Source of the DNA: CAYJLC01 sp964370735
GTDB taxonomy: Bacteria; Bacillota; Clostridia; Oscillospirales; Butyricicoccaceae
Direction: 5' to 3'
DNA: 64,000 bases
Assembly: GCA_964370735.1 (NCBI GenBank)
Contig: CAYJLC010000003.1
Span: forward strand, 1-64,000
In this document: in pieces, positions 16,589 through 25,430 of the stretch
How positions within the stretch are numbered: position 1 is the stretch's first letter
How the letters are laid out: the number at the start of each line of letters is the position of its first letter
Made by a program: the position numbers and the translations under genes
Notes under the pieces: generated by a model
What the model was told of the DNA's origin: nothing
Database searches by the model: none
What the model saw: the letters and a program-made list of their open reading frames with translations, nothing else

Positions 16589-17257
16589 ATGCAAATAGTA
16601 TGCAAAAATTTATCAGTAGGTTATAATAATACGCCACTTCACACAGACATAAATTTTGTTATCCCGAGCGGTTCTTATACTTTAGTTGTGGGCGAAAACG
16701 GTGTCGGTAAAAGTACGCTTATCAAGACTATTTTAGGTCTTTTGCCACCGATTGATGGTAAAATTATGATTGGAAACAACTCGAAAAATGCTGATATTGG
16801 CTATCTTCCGCAACAAACTGCTGTGCAAAAAGATTTCCCTGCCTCTGTATATGAGGTTGTTAAATCTGGTTTTATTAAAAAAATCGGTTTTAGACCATTT
16901 TACACCAAAGCAGAAAAGAAAATAGCTATAAATATGCTTGAAAAATTAGGCATATCAGAAATAAAAAAGCGAAGTTATAGCGAACTTTCTGGTGGGCAGC
17001 AACAACGTGTTTTACTGGCAAGGGCATTATGTGCAACCGATAAAATCTTGCTTTTAGACGAGCCTACGGCTGGTTTGGACATCGCGTCTACAAAAGAATT
17101 TTACAAAATAATTAAAGAACTAAACCAAGAAGGTACAACAATTGTTATGATAACGCATAGTTTGCACGAGGCAATAGACGACGCTGATTATGTTTTATGC
17201 TTAAATAATTGCGATGTTTCTTGTATGTCAAAAGAAAGCTATGAGGATATGAAATAA
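16589..17257 (+). CDS. znuC: Zinc ABC transporter ATPase
   Basis: Cytoplasmic ATPase of the zinc importer, 222 residues. Walker A GENGVGKST, Q-loop LPQQT, signature LSGGQQQR, Walker B ILLLDEPT and the switch histidine in ITHS are all present. It starts 9 nt after znuA with a GGAG ribosome site, and its stop overlaps the znuB start by one base (TAATG), implying translational coupling. Confidence 0.94.
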   Translation: MQIVCKNLSVGYNNTPLHTDINFVIPSGSYTLVVGENGVGKSTLIKTILGLLPPIDGKIMIGNNSKNADIGYLPQQTAVQKDFPASVYEVVKSGFIKKIGFRPFYTKAEKKIAINMLEKLGISEIKKRSYSELSGGQQQRVLLARALCATDKILLLDEPTAGLDIASTKEFYKIIKELNQEGTTIVMITHSLHEAIDDADYVLCLNNCDVSCMSKESYEDMK

Positions 17258-18108
17258 TGATTGAAATTTTTAATAAACTTGTAGAATATTTATCGTATCC
17301 GTTTGTAGTTTATGCAATTATTGTTGGTGTTTTAGTTTCGCTTTGTTCGTCACTTTTGGGGGCAACACTTGTTTTAAAACGTCTTTCATATATCGGAGAT
17401 GGACTATCTCACATAGCCTTTGGTGCGATTGCAATAGCGTCTGTTTTAGACCTTGCAAACCAAGACATTTTAGTATTTCCAATAACAGCCTTATCGGCGA
17501 TTTTATTACTTAGAATTGGCACTAACACAAAAATAAACGGTGATGCTGCGATTGCTATGATGTCTGTTGGGTCGCTTGCCGTTGGTTATTTACTTATGAA
17601 TGTATTTTCTGTTTCATCGAATTTAGCCGGCGATGTTTGCACCACTTTATTCGGCTCTACTTCAATTTTAACATTAACTCAAGCCGATGTAATCACATCT
17701 ATCGTGCTTTCTGTGCTAGTAATCACAATATTCCTAGTATTTTATAACAAAATCTTTGCTGTAACTTTCGATGAAAACTTTGCTAAGGCAACTGGTATAA
17801 ATACAAATGCGTATAATTTCTTAATCGCGATAACAATTTCTGCTGTTATTGTGGTCGCTATGAATTTAGTAGGGTCACTGCTTATAAGTGCGTTAGTAGT
17901 ATTCCCAGCCCTTGCATCAATGCGAATTTTCAAAAATTTCCGTTCAGTTATAATTTCTTCAGTGATAATTTCATTTATCTGTGCCTTATTTGGCATTTTA
18001 ATCTCAATTTTATACGGAACACCTGTCGGAAGCACAATAGTTACTGCAAATATTATAATTTTCGCTCTAGCTTGCTTAATTTCAAGCCGTGGCAAATTAT
18101 TAGCATAG
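17257..18108 (+). CDS. znuB: Zinc ABC transporter permease
   Basis: ABC-3 family integral membrane permease, 283 residues with about eight hydrophobic segments. The family block LVLKRLSYIGDGLSHIAFG lies near residues 40-58, and the cytoplasmic coupling region FDENFAKATGIN near 168-180. It is the last gene of zur-znuACB and is followed by a clear terminator. Confidence 0.93.
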   Translation: MIEIFNKLVEYLSYPFVVYAIIVGVLVSLCSSLLGATLVLKRLSYIGDGLSHIAFGAIAIASVLDLANQDILVFPITALSAILLLRIGTNTKINGDAAIAMMSVGSLAVGYLLMNVFSVSSNLAGDVCTTLFGSTSILTLTQADVITSIVLSVLVITIFLVFYNKIFAVTFDENFAKATGINTNAYNFLIAITISAVIVVAMNLVGSLLISALVVFPALASMRIFKNFRSVIISSVIISFICALFGILISILYGTPVGSTIVTANIIIFALACLISSRGKLLA

Positions 18109-18140
18109 TTTTAATGAAATAAATCCTTGTATTAATAAGA

Positions 18141-18165
18141 AAACCCTGCCGAAAAAGCAGGGTTT
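18141..18165 (+). terminator. Terminator after znuB, usable from both sides
   Basis: AAACCCTGC pairs with GCAGGGTTT around a 7-nt loop and is followed by TTT on the plus strand. On the minus strand TTTT also follows, so it can end the convergent gene at 18175 as well. Confidence 0.85.
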
Positions 18166-18174
18166 TTACTTATT

Positions 18175-18696
18175 TTAGTCGTTTATATATCGACCAATAT
18201 TTATTGAACATATTAAAAATGCGATTGAAATTGCAAAAATACTGTCTGATAATCCTTGCAAACCGATTAATAATATCCCCCATTTGTTTAAATCAGCAGA
18301 TATCGCCCACATAGAAAGTCCTGCTATTCCATAGAGAATTTTCGAGACATATTTGTGCAAAAATAGCAAGTAAATCGCAAAAACTACACCATAGCCCACA
18401 AGCCAAAAATGCGTTCTTCTTTTAGATTTTAGATACACATATTGCGAAATATACCCTGTTATCGACAACGAAATTAGTGGTAAATTTGCTAAAAAGCCAG
18501 GTATCGCCGACCAAATTGTCCAATAATCGAGATTTTCATTTATAATATTAATTTCAAAATATGTAAACAAAAAGCTCGGAGAAATTGCAGAAAAAACAAT
18601 TGACAAAATCGCAATTATTTGAAAAGCTATGCTTATATATAGCATTTTAAATGCCGATTTTCTGTCTAATTTTATATTTTTAAACAAATAAATCAC
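18175..18696 (-). CDS. Small polytopic membrane protein of unknown function
   Basis: 173 residues with about five hydrophobic segments and no motif I recognise. The GTG start (complement of 18694-18696) overlaps the TGA of the upstream gene as GTGA, so it is probably translated by coupling; no strong ribosome site is visible. The first residues of the frame (YLFKNIKLDRKSAFKML) look like a cytoplasmic head before the first helix. It pairs with the Asn-rich membrane protein upstream, both downstream of rpoD. Confidence 0.6.
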   Translation of the reverse strand: MIYLFKNIKLDRKSAFKMLYISIAFQIIAILSIVFSAISPSFLFTYFEINIINENLDYWTIWSAIPGFLANLPLISLSITGYISQYVYLKSKRRTHFWLVGYGVVFAIYLLFLHKYVSKILYGIAGLSMWAISADLNKWGILLIGLQGLSDSIFAISIAFLICSINIGRYIND

Positions 18697-19343
18697 CTTT
18701 GGTTATTATTATAATTTTGGTTGTAATAATTTTGTTGTTGATTGTAATTTGGGTTAAAGTTTGGGTTATAATTTGGGTTAAAGTTTTGATTTTCATAATG
18801 AGTATTGCCTAAACTCACGTCATTTTTAGAAATTTTTGCGAAATTTACAAAAATAGCTATTAGCAAAATTGTCACTGAGAAAGTTGAAATCGACATTAAA
18901 ATATGCGTTTGAGCACTTAAAATTGATAATTCAATAAAATAGTTATTCAAAGTGTCGTAATCAAAAATCCCACTAAGAAACGAATAAGATTGACGTCCTA
19001 AAATTAAATATAGTTCAATATTTACAAATGATTGATATAAAAATATGCATATTCCGTAAATTAAACTACCAATTTTATTATTTTCATTTCTATTTGCATT
19101 TTTAAGCACCGATATATACCCAAAAATGACTAAAATCATCGTAATTGTCATACTTACTATTTCTGGCACTAAAATAACAATGCCATTATATGGCTCAAAT
19201 GCATTCCAATATTCGCTAGTTCCCCTCATTAGTGCAACTATCAATTTTTGCATAATATGCATCGAAAAAAGTGCTACAATGCTCAATAAATTAACTATAA
19301 TACTAATATTTGCTAACAATTTAGCTAATTTCTTTTGTTCCAT
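18693..19343 (-). CDS. Membrane protein with Asn/Gln/Tyr-rich C-terminal tail
   Basis: 216 residues from ATG 19343 (MEQKKLAKLLANI) with GGAGG 5 nt upstream; the frame stays open further up but runs into the rpoD end. About four hydrophobic helices are followed by a tail of about 35 residues made almost only of Asn, Tyr, Gln, Pro and Phe, with repeats of FNPNYNPN type. Function unknown. It is translationally coupled to the 173-residue membrane protein. The tail looks disordered and may mediate assembly. Confidence 0.65.
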   Translation of the reverse strand: MEQKKLAKLLANISIIVNLLSIVALFSMHIMQKLIVALMRGTSEYWNAFEPYNGIVILVPEIVSMTITMILVIFGYISVLKNANRNENNKIGSLIYGICIFLYQSFVNIELYLILGRQSYSFLSGIFDYDTLNNYFIELSILSAQTHILMSISTFSVTILLIAIFVNFAKISKNDVSLGNTHYENQNFNPNYNPNFNPNYNQQQNYYNQNYNNNQR

Positions 19344-19360
19344 TTTTCCTCCAAACATAG

Positions 19361-19387
19361 TTTTAGGCGACAATATGCCGCCTAAAA
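19361..19387 (-). terminator. Hairpin after rpoD
   Basis: TTTTAGGCG (19361-19369) pairs perfectly with CGCCTAAAA (19379-19387), two bases from the rpoD stop codon. The following U-run on the minus strand is weak, so termination may be partial and the two membrane proteins could be read through from rpoD. Confidence 0.6.
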
Positions 19388-19389
19388 TT

Positions 19390-20511
19390 TTAGTTATCTT
19401 TAAATCTTTTTGCACGGCTTGGGTGACGTAATTTTCTAAGTGCTTTCGCCTCAATTTGACGAATACGCTCTCTAGTTACTTCAAATTCCTTACCTACTTC
19501 TTCAAGTGTTCTTGGTCTGCCATCTTCTAAACCAAAACGCAAGATTAAAACTTTTTCTTCTCTTGGTGTTAAAGTTTTTAGCACTTCGATTAATTGCTCA
19601 CGAAGTAGCATATTAGATGCAGCCTCAGACGGCTCTAAAGCGTCATCATCTGGGATGAAATCTCCTAAGTGGCTATCTTCTTCCTCACCGATTGGTGTTT
19701 CTAAAGAAACTGGTTCTTGGGCGATTTTTAAAATATCACGAACTTTTTCTACTGAAAGTCCCATTTTTTTAGAAATTTCTTCTGGTGTTGGGTCATGTCC
19801 TAAATCTTGTAAAAGTTGACGTGACACACGAATAACTTTATTAATCGTTTCCACCATATGAACAGGTATACGAATAGTTCTTGCTTGGTCGGCGATAGCT
19901 CTTGTAATCGCTTGTCTAATCCACCATGTAGCATAAGTTGAGAATTTATGGCCTTTTGTATGGTCAAATTTATCAACAGCCTTGATTAAACCTAAATTAC
20001 CCTCTTGGATAAGGTCTAAAAATAGCATTCCACGTCCTACATAACGTTTAGCGATACTAACAACCAAACGTAAATTTGCCTCTACAAGACGTTTTTTCGC
20101 TGATTCATCACCAGCCCCCATTCTCTCGGCTAAAACTCTTTCTTCATCAGACGATAAAAGAGGAACTTTTCCGATTTCTTTAAGGTACATACGAACAGGG
20201 TCATCGACATTGTATGTATCTGGTACAATTGTTGCATTTTCAATTTCTTCTATTGATACTTCTTCTACTTTCGCAATATCGTCAGAAAAATTGCCTTCTT
20301 CAACCGTTTCAACTAAGTACTCAGCACCTTCGATTTCTATACCTAGATTTTCTAGTTGGTCATAAAATCTATCAAGCTCGTCAGAATCCATGTGAATTTC
20401 GCCTAAAGCTAATGCTAAAGATTTATAAGAAATTTTACCTGTTTTCTTCCCTTGCTCAATTATATTTAATATTACCTTTTGTTTATCGTCCATGTTACTT
20501 ACGTTAGACAT
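19390..20511 (-). CDS. rpoD: Housekeeping sigma factor (sigma A)
   Basis: Primary sigma-70 factor, 373 residues, the size of Firmicute SigA. A region 1.1-like N-terminus is followed by region 1.2 DDPVRMYLKEIGKVPLLS from about residue 103, regions 2.1-2.4 including RLVVSIAKRYVGRGMLFLDL and FSTYATWWIRQAITRAIAD, and region 4.2 VTRERIRQIEAKALRKL. Its AAGGAGCG ribosome site lies inside the end of dnaG, and the start follows the dnaG stop immediately, so the two are coupled. Confidence 0.98.
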   Translation of the reverse strand: MSNVSNMDDKQKVILNIIEQGKKTGKISYKSLALALGEIHMDSDELDRFYDQLENLGIEIEGAEYLVETVEEGNFSDDIAKVEEVSIEEIENATIVPDTYNVDDPVRMYLKEIGKVPLLSSDEERVLAERMGAGDESAKKRLVEANLRLVVSIAKRYVGRGMLFLDLIQEGNLGLIKAVDKFDHTKGHKFSTYATWWIRQAITRAIADQARTIRIPVHMVETINKVIRVSRQLLQDLGHDPTPEEISKKMGLSVEKVRDILKIAQEPVSLETPIGEEEDSHLGDFIPDDDALEPSEAASNMLLREQLIEVLKTLTPREEKVLILRFGLEDGRPRTLEEVGKEFEVTRERIRQIEAKALRKLRHPSRAKRFKDN

Positions 20512-22203
20512 TTAATCGCTCCTTAATTTTTGTAATAGTTTGATATCGTGCGTTCGGACAGCATATCGCTCATTAATTATGTATTTATAGTCGGAAATAG
20601 CTTTATCTCTGTTCTCACTAACTGTGACTTTTGAAATTACTCCTGTTAGATAGCTGATTTCGTCGCTTGATAATATTTCATAAAAATGTTCGATACTAAT
20701 TTCGATATCATCTGCCGATAAATTTTTGCAGTGAATATACACTTTTCTCAAAGTTTCGACAGAAAACCTGTCTGCGTCTATATCTATAATACCAATTAAT
20801 TCGCCATCTGTAAAGATTAAATTGATAATTTCTTCTTCAGCTTTGGCACTTTTTACATCAGAATAGGTTATAGATTTGATTAAAGGTAGGGCACTAACAG
20901 ACGGAGATGATTTTACTTTTTTCTTTTCTCGTCTTTTTTGATATAGTTTAACGTCATTTAATATGGATTCTTTCGATATTCCTGTATTTTCTGACGCTTT
21001 TATAACAAATATTTCTCGGTCAACTCCACTGTAAATACTTGCTATAAATGGAATTAATTCTTTTATATACTCGGACTTTTGCGTGTTCATGTCGAATTTG
21101 TTCGTAATTAATCCGAATTTGTAGTCATTATCCTTTTCAGAGCCAGTGATGAGTGTTAAAAATTCGTCTTTACCATATTTCGAAATAAATTCATCAGGGT
21201 CTTTAGCATCTTTCATAGAAAGCACCCTAACATTAATATCGACCTTTTTTAGCGTTTCGATAGCCCTATCGGTAGCTTTTTTTCCAGCATTGTCACCATC
21301 GTATGCAATAATCACGTTTTTTGTGTGCCTAGAGATAAGTCTTGCCTGCGCATCTGTAAAAGCTGTTCCGAGGGAAGCAACAGCGCTATCAAACCCAGCT
21401 TTGTGCAGTGCTATAACGTCCATATATCCTTCGGCAAGTATAAAATAATCATTTTTCGTCTTTTTTGCGATATTCAGTGCAAAAAGGTTATGGCTTTTGC
21501 TAAAAACTATCGTTTCAGGTGAGTTTAAATATTTTGGCATAGAATCGTCGATAACCCTGCCACCAAACGCTATTACATTGCCTCTTATATCTATAATAGG
21601 AAACATTACTCGATTTCTAAACTTGTCAAAAATATTCCCTTTTTCACTTTTCGATAAAACCCCTGCTTGAAGCATTTCTTCTTTAGAATACCCTTGGCTT
21701 TGCAAGTGATTTAGCAAATTATTAAACGAATTTTCGGAAAATCCAATGCCGAAATTTGTTGCAACTTTTTTATTAATTCCGCGATTTGACAGATAATTTC
21801 TAATATGCTCATTTTCTGGTTTTAATAAATTATTATAGAAAAATCTTGCCGTTTTTTCATTAATTTCCAACACTCGCTGACGAATTTTCGATTTTTCTTT
21901 GTCAAAACTATCTTCAGGAACTTCAAGTCCATATTTTTTTGCAAGAAATCTAATCGCATCAACATAAGCAAGCCCTTCGATTTTCATAACAAAACCGATA
22001 GGATTTCCACCCTCTCCACAGCCAAAACAGTGGAAAATTTGCTTATCAGGCGAAACCACAAAAGAGGGAGTTTTTTCTGAATGAAACGGACATAAGCCAG
22101 TATAATTTCGACCATTTTTCTTTAGTGAAACATGCTCTGAAACAATGTCAATAATATCTGCTTGCGAAACTAATTTATCAATAAAGTCACGACTTATAGC
22201 CAT
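20512..22203 (-). CDS. dnaG: DNA primase
   Basis: Primase for replication initiation and lagging-strand synthesis, 563 residues from ATG 22203 (MAISRDFIDKL). The frame extends six codons further, but those codons are the AAGGAGGG ribosome site. The zinc-binding domain has C38, H41, C59, C62. The TOPRIM core shows EGYMD and AYDGDNAG. The C-terminal helicase-binding part is short and diverged. Second to last in the dgt-dnaG-rpoD operon. Confidence 0.96.
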   Translation of the reverse strand: MAISRDFIDKLVSQADIIDIVSEHVSLKKNGRNYTGLCPFHSEKTPSFVVSPDKQIFHCFGCGEGGNPIGFVMKIEGLAYVDAIRFLAKKYGLEVPEDSFDKEKSKIRQRVLEINEKTARFFYNNLLKPENEHIRNYLSNRGINKKVATNFGIGFSENSFNNLLNHLQSQGYSKEEMLQAGVLSKSEKGNIFDKFRNRVMFPIIDIRGNVIAFGGRVIDDSMPKYLNSPETIVFSKSHNLFALNIAKKTKNDYFILAEGYMDVIALHKAGFDSAVASLGTAFTDAQARLISRHTKNVIIAYDGDNAGKKATDRAIETLKKVDINVRVLSMKDAKDPDEFISKYGKDEFLTLITGSEKDNDYKFGLITNKFDMNTQKSEYIKELIPFIASIYSGVDREIFVIKASENTGISKESILNDVKLYQKRREKKKVKSSPSVSALPLIKSITYSDVKSAKAEEEIINLIFTDGELIGIIDIDADRFSVETLRKVYIHCKNLSADDIEISIEHFYEILSSDEISYLTGVISKVTVSENRDKAISDYKYIINERYAVRTHDIKLLQKLRSD

Positions 22204-22251
22204 AAAAAACCCTCCTTTCAATTAAACAATTTGTAATATATATAGTAAATT

Positions 22252-23166
22252 CTACATTCCGAAACTTCTTGGAACAAATAAATTTTCAAACATTTCAATC
22301 GCATATCTATCAGACATAGACGCAATATAATCGCAAACTCGTTGCTCGAGTATCACCTCGTCGTATTCTTTTGGTATCTTATCATAATTTTGATAAAAAT
22401 ACTCATATAATTTTTTCACAAGCATTAGTGCTTTTTCTTCTTGCGTTCTCGTCTTAGACAGATACACATTTTCAAACATAAATGCACGCAAATTCATCAA
22501 TGCTTCGTAAATTTCGGTTTTCATACCGATTTCGCCAGTTTCTTTATAATAATTTATCATTGCCAAAACGAGTGTATTTATTCTTTCACTATGCGTTTTA
22601 CCTAAAATTTCAATGGATTTTTTAGGCAAATCGTCAAAAACAATGGCTTTTGCACTCAAAGCGTCGTCTATATCGTGGTTTACATAGGCTATTCTGTCAG
22701 AAATATTCACGATACGACCTTCGGCAGTCACTGCTTTTAAATTTTTCGAGTGGCACAAAATTCCATCCCGAGTAGCATAGCATAGATTAAGCCCTTTACC
22801 ATCACGCGCAAGTTTATCGACAACACGCAAACTATGCTCATTATGCTTAAATTTATACATCTCGTCTAGCGCTCTTTCGCCTACATGGCCAAAAGGAGTG
22901 TGACCTAAATCATGACCTAGTGAAATTGCTTCGGCTAAATCCTCATTTAATGAGCAAGCACGCGCAATCGTTCTTGCAACGCCACAAACTTCTAGCGTAT
23001 GCGTAAGCCTTGTTCGATAATGGTCGCCTTTTGGAGCTATAAATACCTGAGTTTTATGTTTTAGTCGTCTAAATGCGTTTGAATGGATAATTCTATCTCG
23101 GTCGCGTTGGTATTCGCTTCGAATTTTACAGGGTTCTTCATACTTTAATCTTTCTGTAAGTTCCAT
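22252..23166 (-). CDS. dgt: dGTPase-like HD phosphohydrolase
   Basis: Deoxynucleoside triphosphate triphosphohydrolase-like protein, 304 residues. HD-domain metal ligands are visible in HTLEVCGVARTIARA and HDLGHTPFGHVGE. The N-terminal signature RSEYQRDRDRIIHSNAFRRL is typical of the short Firmicute form found directly upstream of dnaG-rpoD. GCGAGGTG is the ribosome site. Its physiological substrate in Firmicutes is not settled. Confidence 0.93.
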   Translation of the reverse strand: MELTERLKYEEPCKIRSEYQRDRDRIIHSNAFRRLKHKTQVFIAPKGDHYRTRLTHTLEVCGVARTIARACSLNEDLAEAISLGHDLGHTPFGHVGERALDEMYKFKHNEHSLRVVDKLARDGKGLNLCYATRDGILCHSKNLKAVTAEGRIVNISDRIAYVNHDIDDALSAKAIVFDDLPKKSIEILGKTHSERINTLVLAMINYYKETGEIGMKTEIYEALMNLRAFMFENVYLSKTRTQEEKALMLVKKLYEYFYQNYDKIPKEYDEVILEQRVCDYIASMSDRYAIEMFENLFVPRSFGM

Positions 23167-23179
23167 AAAATCACCTCGC

Positions 23180-23713
23180 TTATACGATTTTAATATGTAA
23201 ATTTTCCAAAATTAAAAGTGCCTTTTCGTGGAGTTCACTGTCAAAACTATTGCAAAGCTCGCTGTGAACAATAATTTCAGAATTAGGATAATGCGATTTA
23301 AACAAAACAACATTTGCAAGAACGCACATATTTGTCACAACGCCTGCAAACTCAATTTTTTCTACATTACCAAGTTTTCTAAAAAACTCACTGTTGAATT
23401 CAGCAGGATTTATACCAAAAGTGCATTTTTCAATGATGACTGCATTCACTTTTTCGATTGCTTTTTTCGTTTCACCATAGAGTTGCCAACCATAACTATT
23501 TTTAATACAATGAGGTATCGGCAAATATTCTCCCTCTTTTGTCTGCAAATAGTCGTCAAAATGAGTGTCCATAGTCGCTATAATTTTATAGCCTTTCTTA
23601 TGACATTCATAAATCTTATCGGCTATTTTTGGGTCTAGCAGTGGTGATTTTAAAAACCCTAAAGAACAGTCTACAAAATCGTTTTGATAATCAATAACAA
23701 CAAATAAATTCAT
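23180..23713 (-). CDS. Nicotinamidase/isochorismatase-family cysteine hydrolase
   Basis: 177 residues with the catalytic triad positions of the family: D8 (VIDYQNDF), K96 (IIEKCTFG) and C130 (GVVTNMCV), plus likely metal residues D49 and H51 (TMDTHFDD) and H68. Nicotinamidase (PncA, nicotinamide to nicotinate for NAD salvage) is the most likely activity by length and motifs, but other amide substrates are possible. It precedes dgt by 13 nt and is probably first in the operon with dgt-dnaG-rpoD. Confidence 0.82.
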   Translation of the reverse strand: MNLFVVIDYQNDFVDCSLGFLKSPLLDPKIADKIYECHKKGYKIIATMDTHFDDYLQTKEGEYLPIPHCIKNSYGWQLYGETKKAIEKVNAVIIEKCTFGINPAEFNSEFFRKLGNVEKIEFAGVVTNMCVLANVVLFKSHYPNSEIIVHSELCNSFDSELHEKALLILENLHIKIV

Positions 23714-23788
23714 AATTTCTCCTAACTAATCACTTTTAATTGGGTATATGCTATTTATATAATCTATTTTATCATAAAGCTTTTATAA

Positions 23789-24442
23789 TTATGTGTTTTC
23801 CTCTAAAATCGGGAAATATGTTTCTTCTATAAGCGAAACTTTGCTTTGTCCTGCACTAATTTCTGTGATTACAGCCGTTAAATCTTCAAATTCTTCCATC
23901 GGAACCGTAATCGTAAGTGAAATAACATCTGTATATTCGCTGTCTTCTTGTGATAAATTTCTTTTTGATAATTCGTTTAAAATCTTTCCGATTGTGTTAT
24001 AATCTGTATTGATTTTAATGCGTGCACCTAGGCACATTTTTGCAATTTTGCATTGCTTTAGCCCCTCTTTTGTGGCATCTGTATACGCACGAGCTATTCC
24101 ACCAGGGCCTAGTTTTGTGCCACCGAAATATCTAGTCACCACACATACTATGTTTACGATATCGCTACCCATCAAAACATCGAGCATAGGCTTTCCAGCC
24201 GTTCCCTGTGGTTCACCATCGTCACTCGAGCGCACAAGCTCTTTTTTCTTGCCAATTACAAATGCACTGCAATTATGGCTTGCATCATAGTGTTTCTTTT
24301 TGAGTTGATTTATAAACGAAACTGCATCTTCTTCGCATTCGACTTTTCTAATATATGCAATAAATCTTGACTTTTTTTCGACAATTTCGTCAGAATATAT
24401 ATTATCATAATCACCGAAAATGACTTTGTAGTTTTCTATCAT
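23789..24442 (-). CDS. yigZ: YigZ/IMPACT family protein
   Basis: 217 residues from ATG 24442 (MIENYKVIFGDY) with GGGAG 6-7 nt upstream; an in-frame ATG at 24463 lies upstream of that site. The family signature DGEPQGTAGKPMLD and RYFGGTKLGPGGIARAY are present, followed by a C-terminal ferredoxin-like DUF1949-type half. The biochemical role of bacterial YigZ is not established; IMPACT relatives in eukaryotes regulate GCN2. It is separated from its neighbours and probably monocistronic. Confidence 0.9.
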   Translation of the reverse strand: MIENYKVIFGDYDNIYSDEIVEKKSRFIAYIRKVECEEDAVSFINQLKKKHYDASHNCSAFVIGKKKELVRSSDDGEPQGTAGKPMLDVLMGSDIVNIVCVVTRYFGGTKLGPGGIARAYTDATKEGLKQCKIAKMCLGARIKINTDYNTIGKILNELSKRNLSQEDSEYTDVISLTITVPMEEFEDLTAVITEISAGQSKVSLIEETYFPILEENT

Positions 24443-24474
24443 TATATAGCTCCCAATTTGCATATTTTAAAATG

Positions 24475-24517
24475 AAAATCCGAACTCTTCTCCTTTTTAG
24501 GAAAATATTCGGATTTT
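24475..24517 (-). terminator. Long stem-loop between gntR and yigZ
   Basis: AAAATCCGAA (24475-24484) pairs with TTCGGATTTT (24508-24517), with an inner TCCT/AGGA pair around a U-rich loop. A short U-run follows on the minus strand. It lies 33 nt before the yigZ start, so it may be a second terminator for gntR or an attenuator in the yigZ leader. Confidence 0.55.
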
Positions 24518-24630
24518 GTGTATTTCTTGACTAATAATAAAGTTAGATATAGTTATTATAACATAAATTTTTATTTTTTTCAAGATATCTTTTAATATAT
24601 TGTAAATTTTATCGATATTTTAAACAAATG

Positions 24631-24660
24631 AAAAAATAGCACCATATAAAATAGTGCTAT
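24631..24660 (-). terminator. Terminator after gntR
   Basis: ATAGCAC/GTGCTAT (24636-24642 and 24654-24660) closes an 11-nt loop and is followed by TTTTTT in minus-strand sense. It lies 7 nt after the gntR stop. Confidence 0.8.
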
Positions 24661-24667
24661 AAATTTT

Positions 24668-25366
24668 TTAATCGATAAAATAATCTCTGTATCTATAAAC
24701 AACCTCGTCTAAAGTTGCAAATAAATTTTTAAGATGATTGTCTAGAATTTTGAAAACCATAGTTCTGTCGTTTGAAATGATGCTATCAATTAATTTTTGA
24801 TGCTCATCTGTTCGAAGATATCCGCTATCACCCGACAAACTAACCGATAAAAGACGCATACGCTGATAATTTACACAATATTCTGAAACTAAATTCCCTG
24901 AAAGCAAATTTTTTGTTTGATTATAAAAAATATTGTGAAATTCATCGTCTAAATGAATAAATTCACTGAAATTTTCATTTTTAAGCGCTAACTTTTGAAG
25001 TTCGATATTTTGCTTTAACTTTAAAATACATTCTTCCGAATATGAATCTAGAAAAATTTCAAAATTAGCCTTTTCAAGCGACTCCCTTAAAAATTTCTCT
25101 TCTTTTACACGATTAATACTAATTTTTGAAATAAACGTACCTACTTGTGGTAAAATCTCTAGAAGACCTTCTTTTTCTAACCTAATAAATGCTTCTCTAA
25201 CAGGAGTTTTGCTGACACCTAAGTCTGTCGAAAGTTCTTTTTCACTTAAAGAATCACCCGGCTTATATTCCATATCGATGATATTACGCCTAATTTCCGA
25301 GTATACTTGGTTTGTAACCGTATCACGTTTAAAAGGTTTTTTAGGACTTATATTTTGTTCACTCAT
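24668..25366 (-). CDS. GntR-family (FadR/FCD-type) transcriptional regulator
   Basis: 232 residues. An N-terminal winged helix (about 15-80) contains VYSEIRRNIIDMEYKPGDSL and the recognition region LGVSKTPVREAFIRLEKEGL. The all-helical C-terminal half (about 95-225) is an FCD-type ligand domain, with metal-ligand candidates D and H in HLDDEFHNIFY and a further His in DEHQKLI and DNHL. Members usually control acid or sugar-acid catabolism, but no catabolic gene is next to it, so the effector and targets are unknown. It has its own promoter and terminator. Confidence 0.88.
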   Translation of the reverse strand: MSEQNISPKKPFKRDTVTNQVYSEIRRNIIDMEYKPGDSLSEKELSTDLGVSKTPVREAFIRLEKEGLLEILPQVGTFISKISINRVKEEKFLRESLEKANFEIFLDSYSEECILKLKQNIELQKLALKNENFSEFIHLDDEFHNIFYNQTKNLLSGNLVSEYCVNYQRMRLLSVSLSGDSGYLRTDEHQKLIDSIISNDRTMVFKILDNHLKNLFATLDEVVYRYRDYFID

Positions 25367-25393
25367 CGCACACCTCTATACTAATATAATAAT

Positions 25394-25422
25394 ATATTAT
25401 CATAAAACACAAACTTTTTCAA
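25394..25422 (-). promoter_or_regulatory. Sigma-A promoter for gntR
   Basis: Minus strand TTGAAA (complement of 25417-25422), 17-nt spacer, TAATAT (complement of 25394-25399), in the short gap after trmB. Confidence 0.65.
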
Positions 25423-25430
25423 TAATAATT

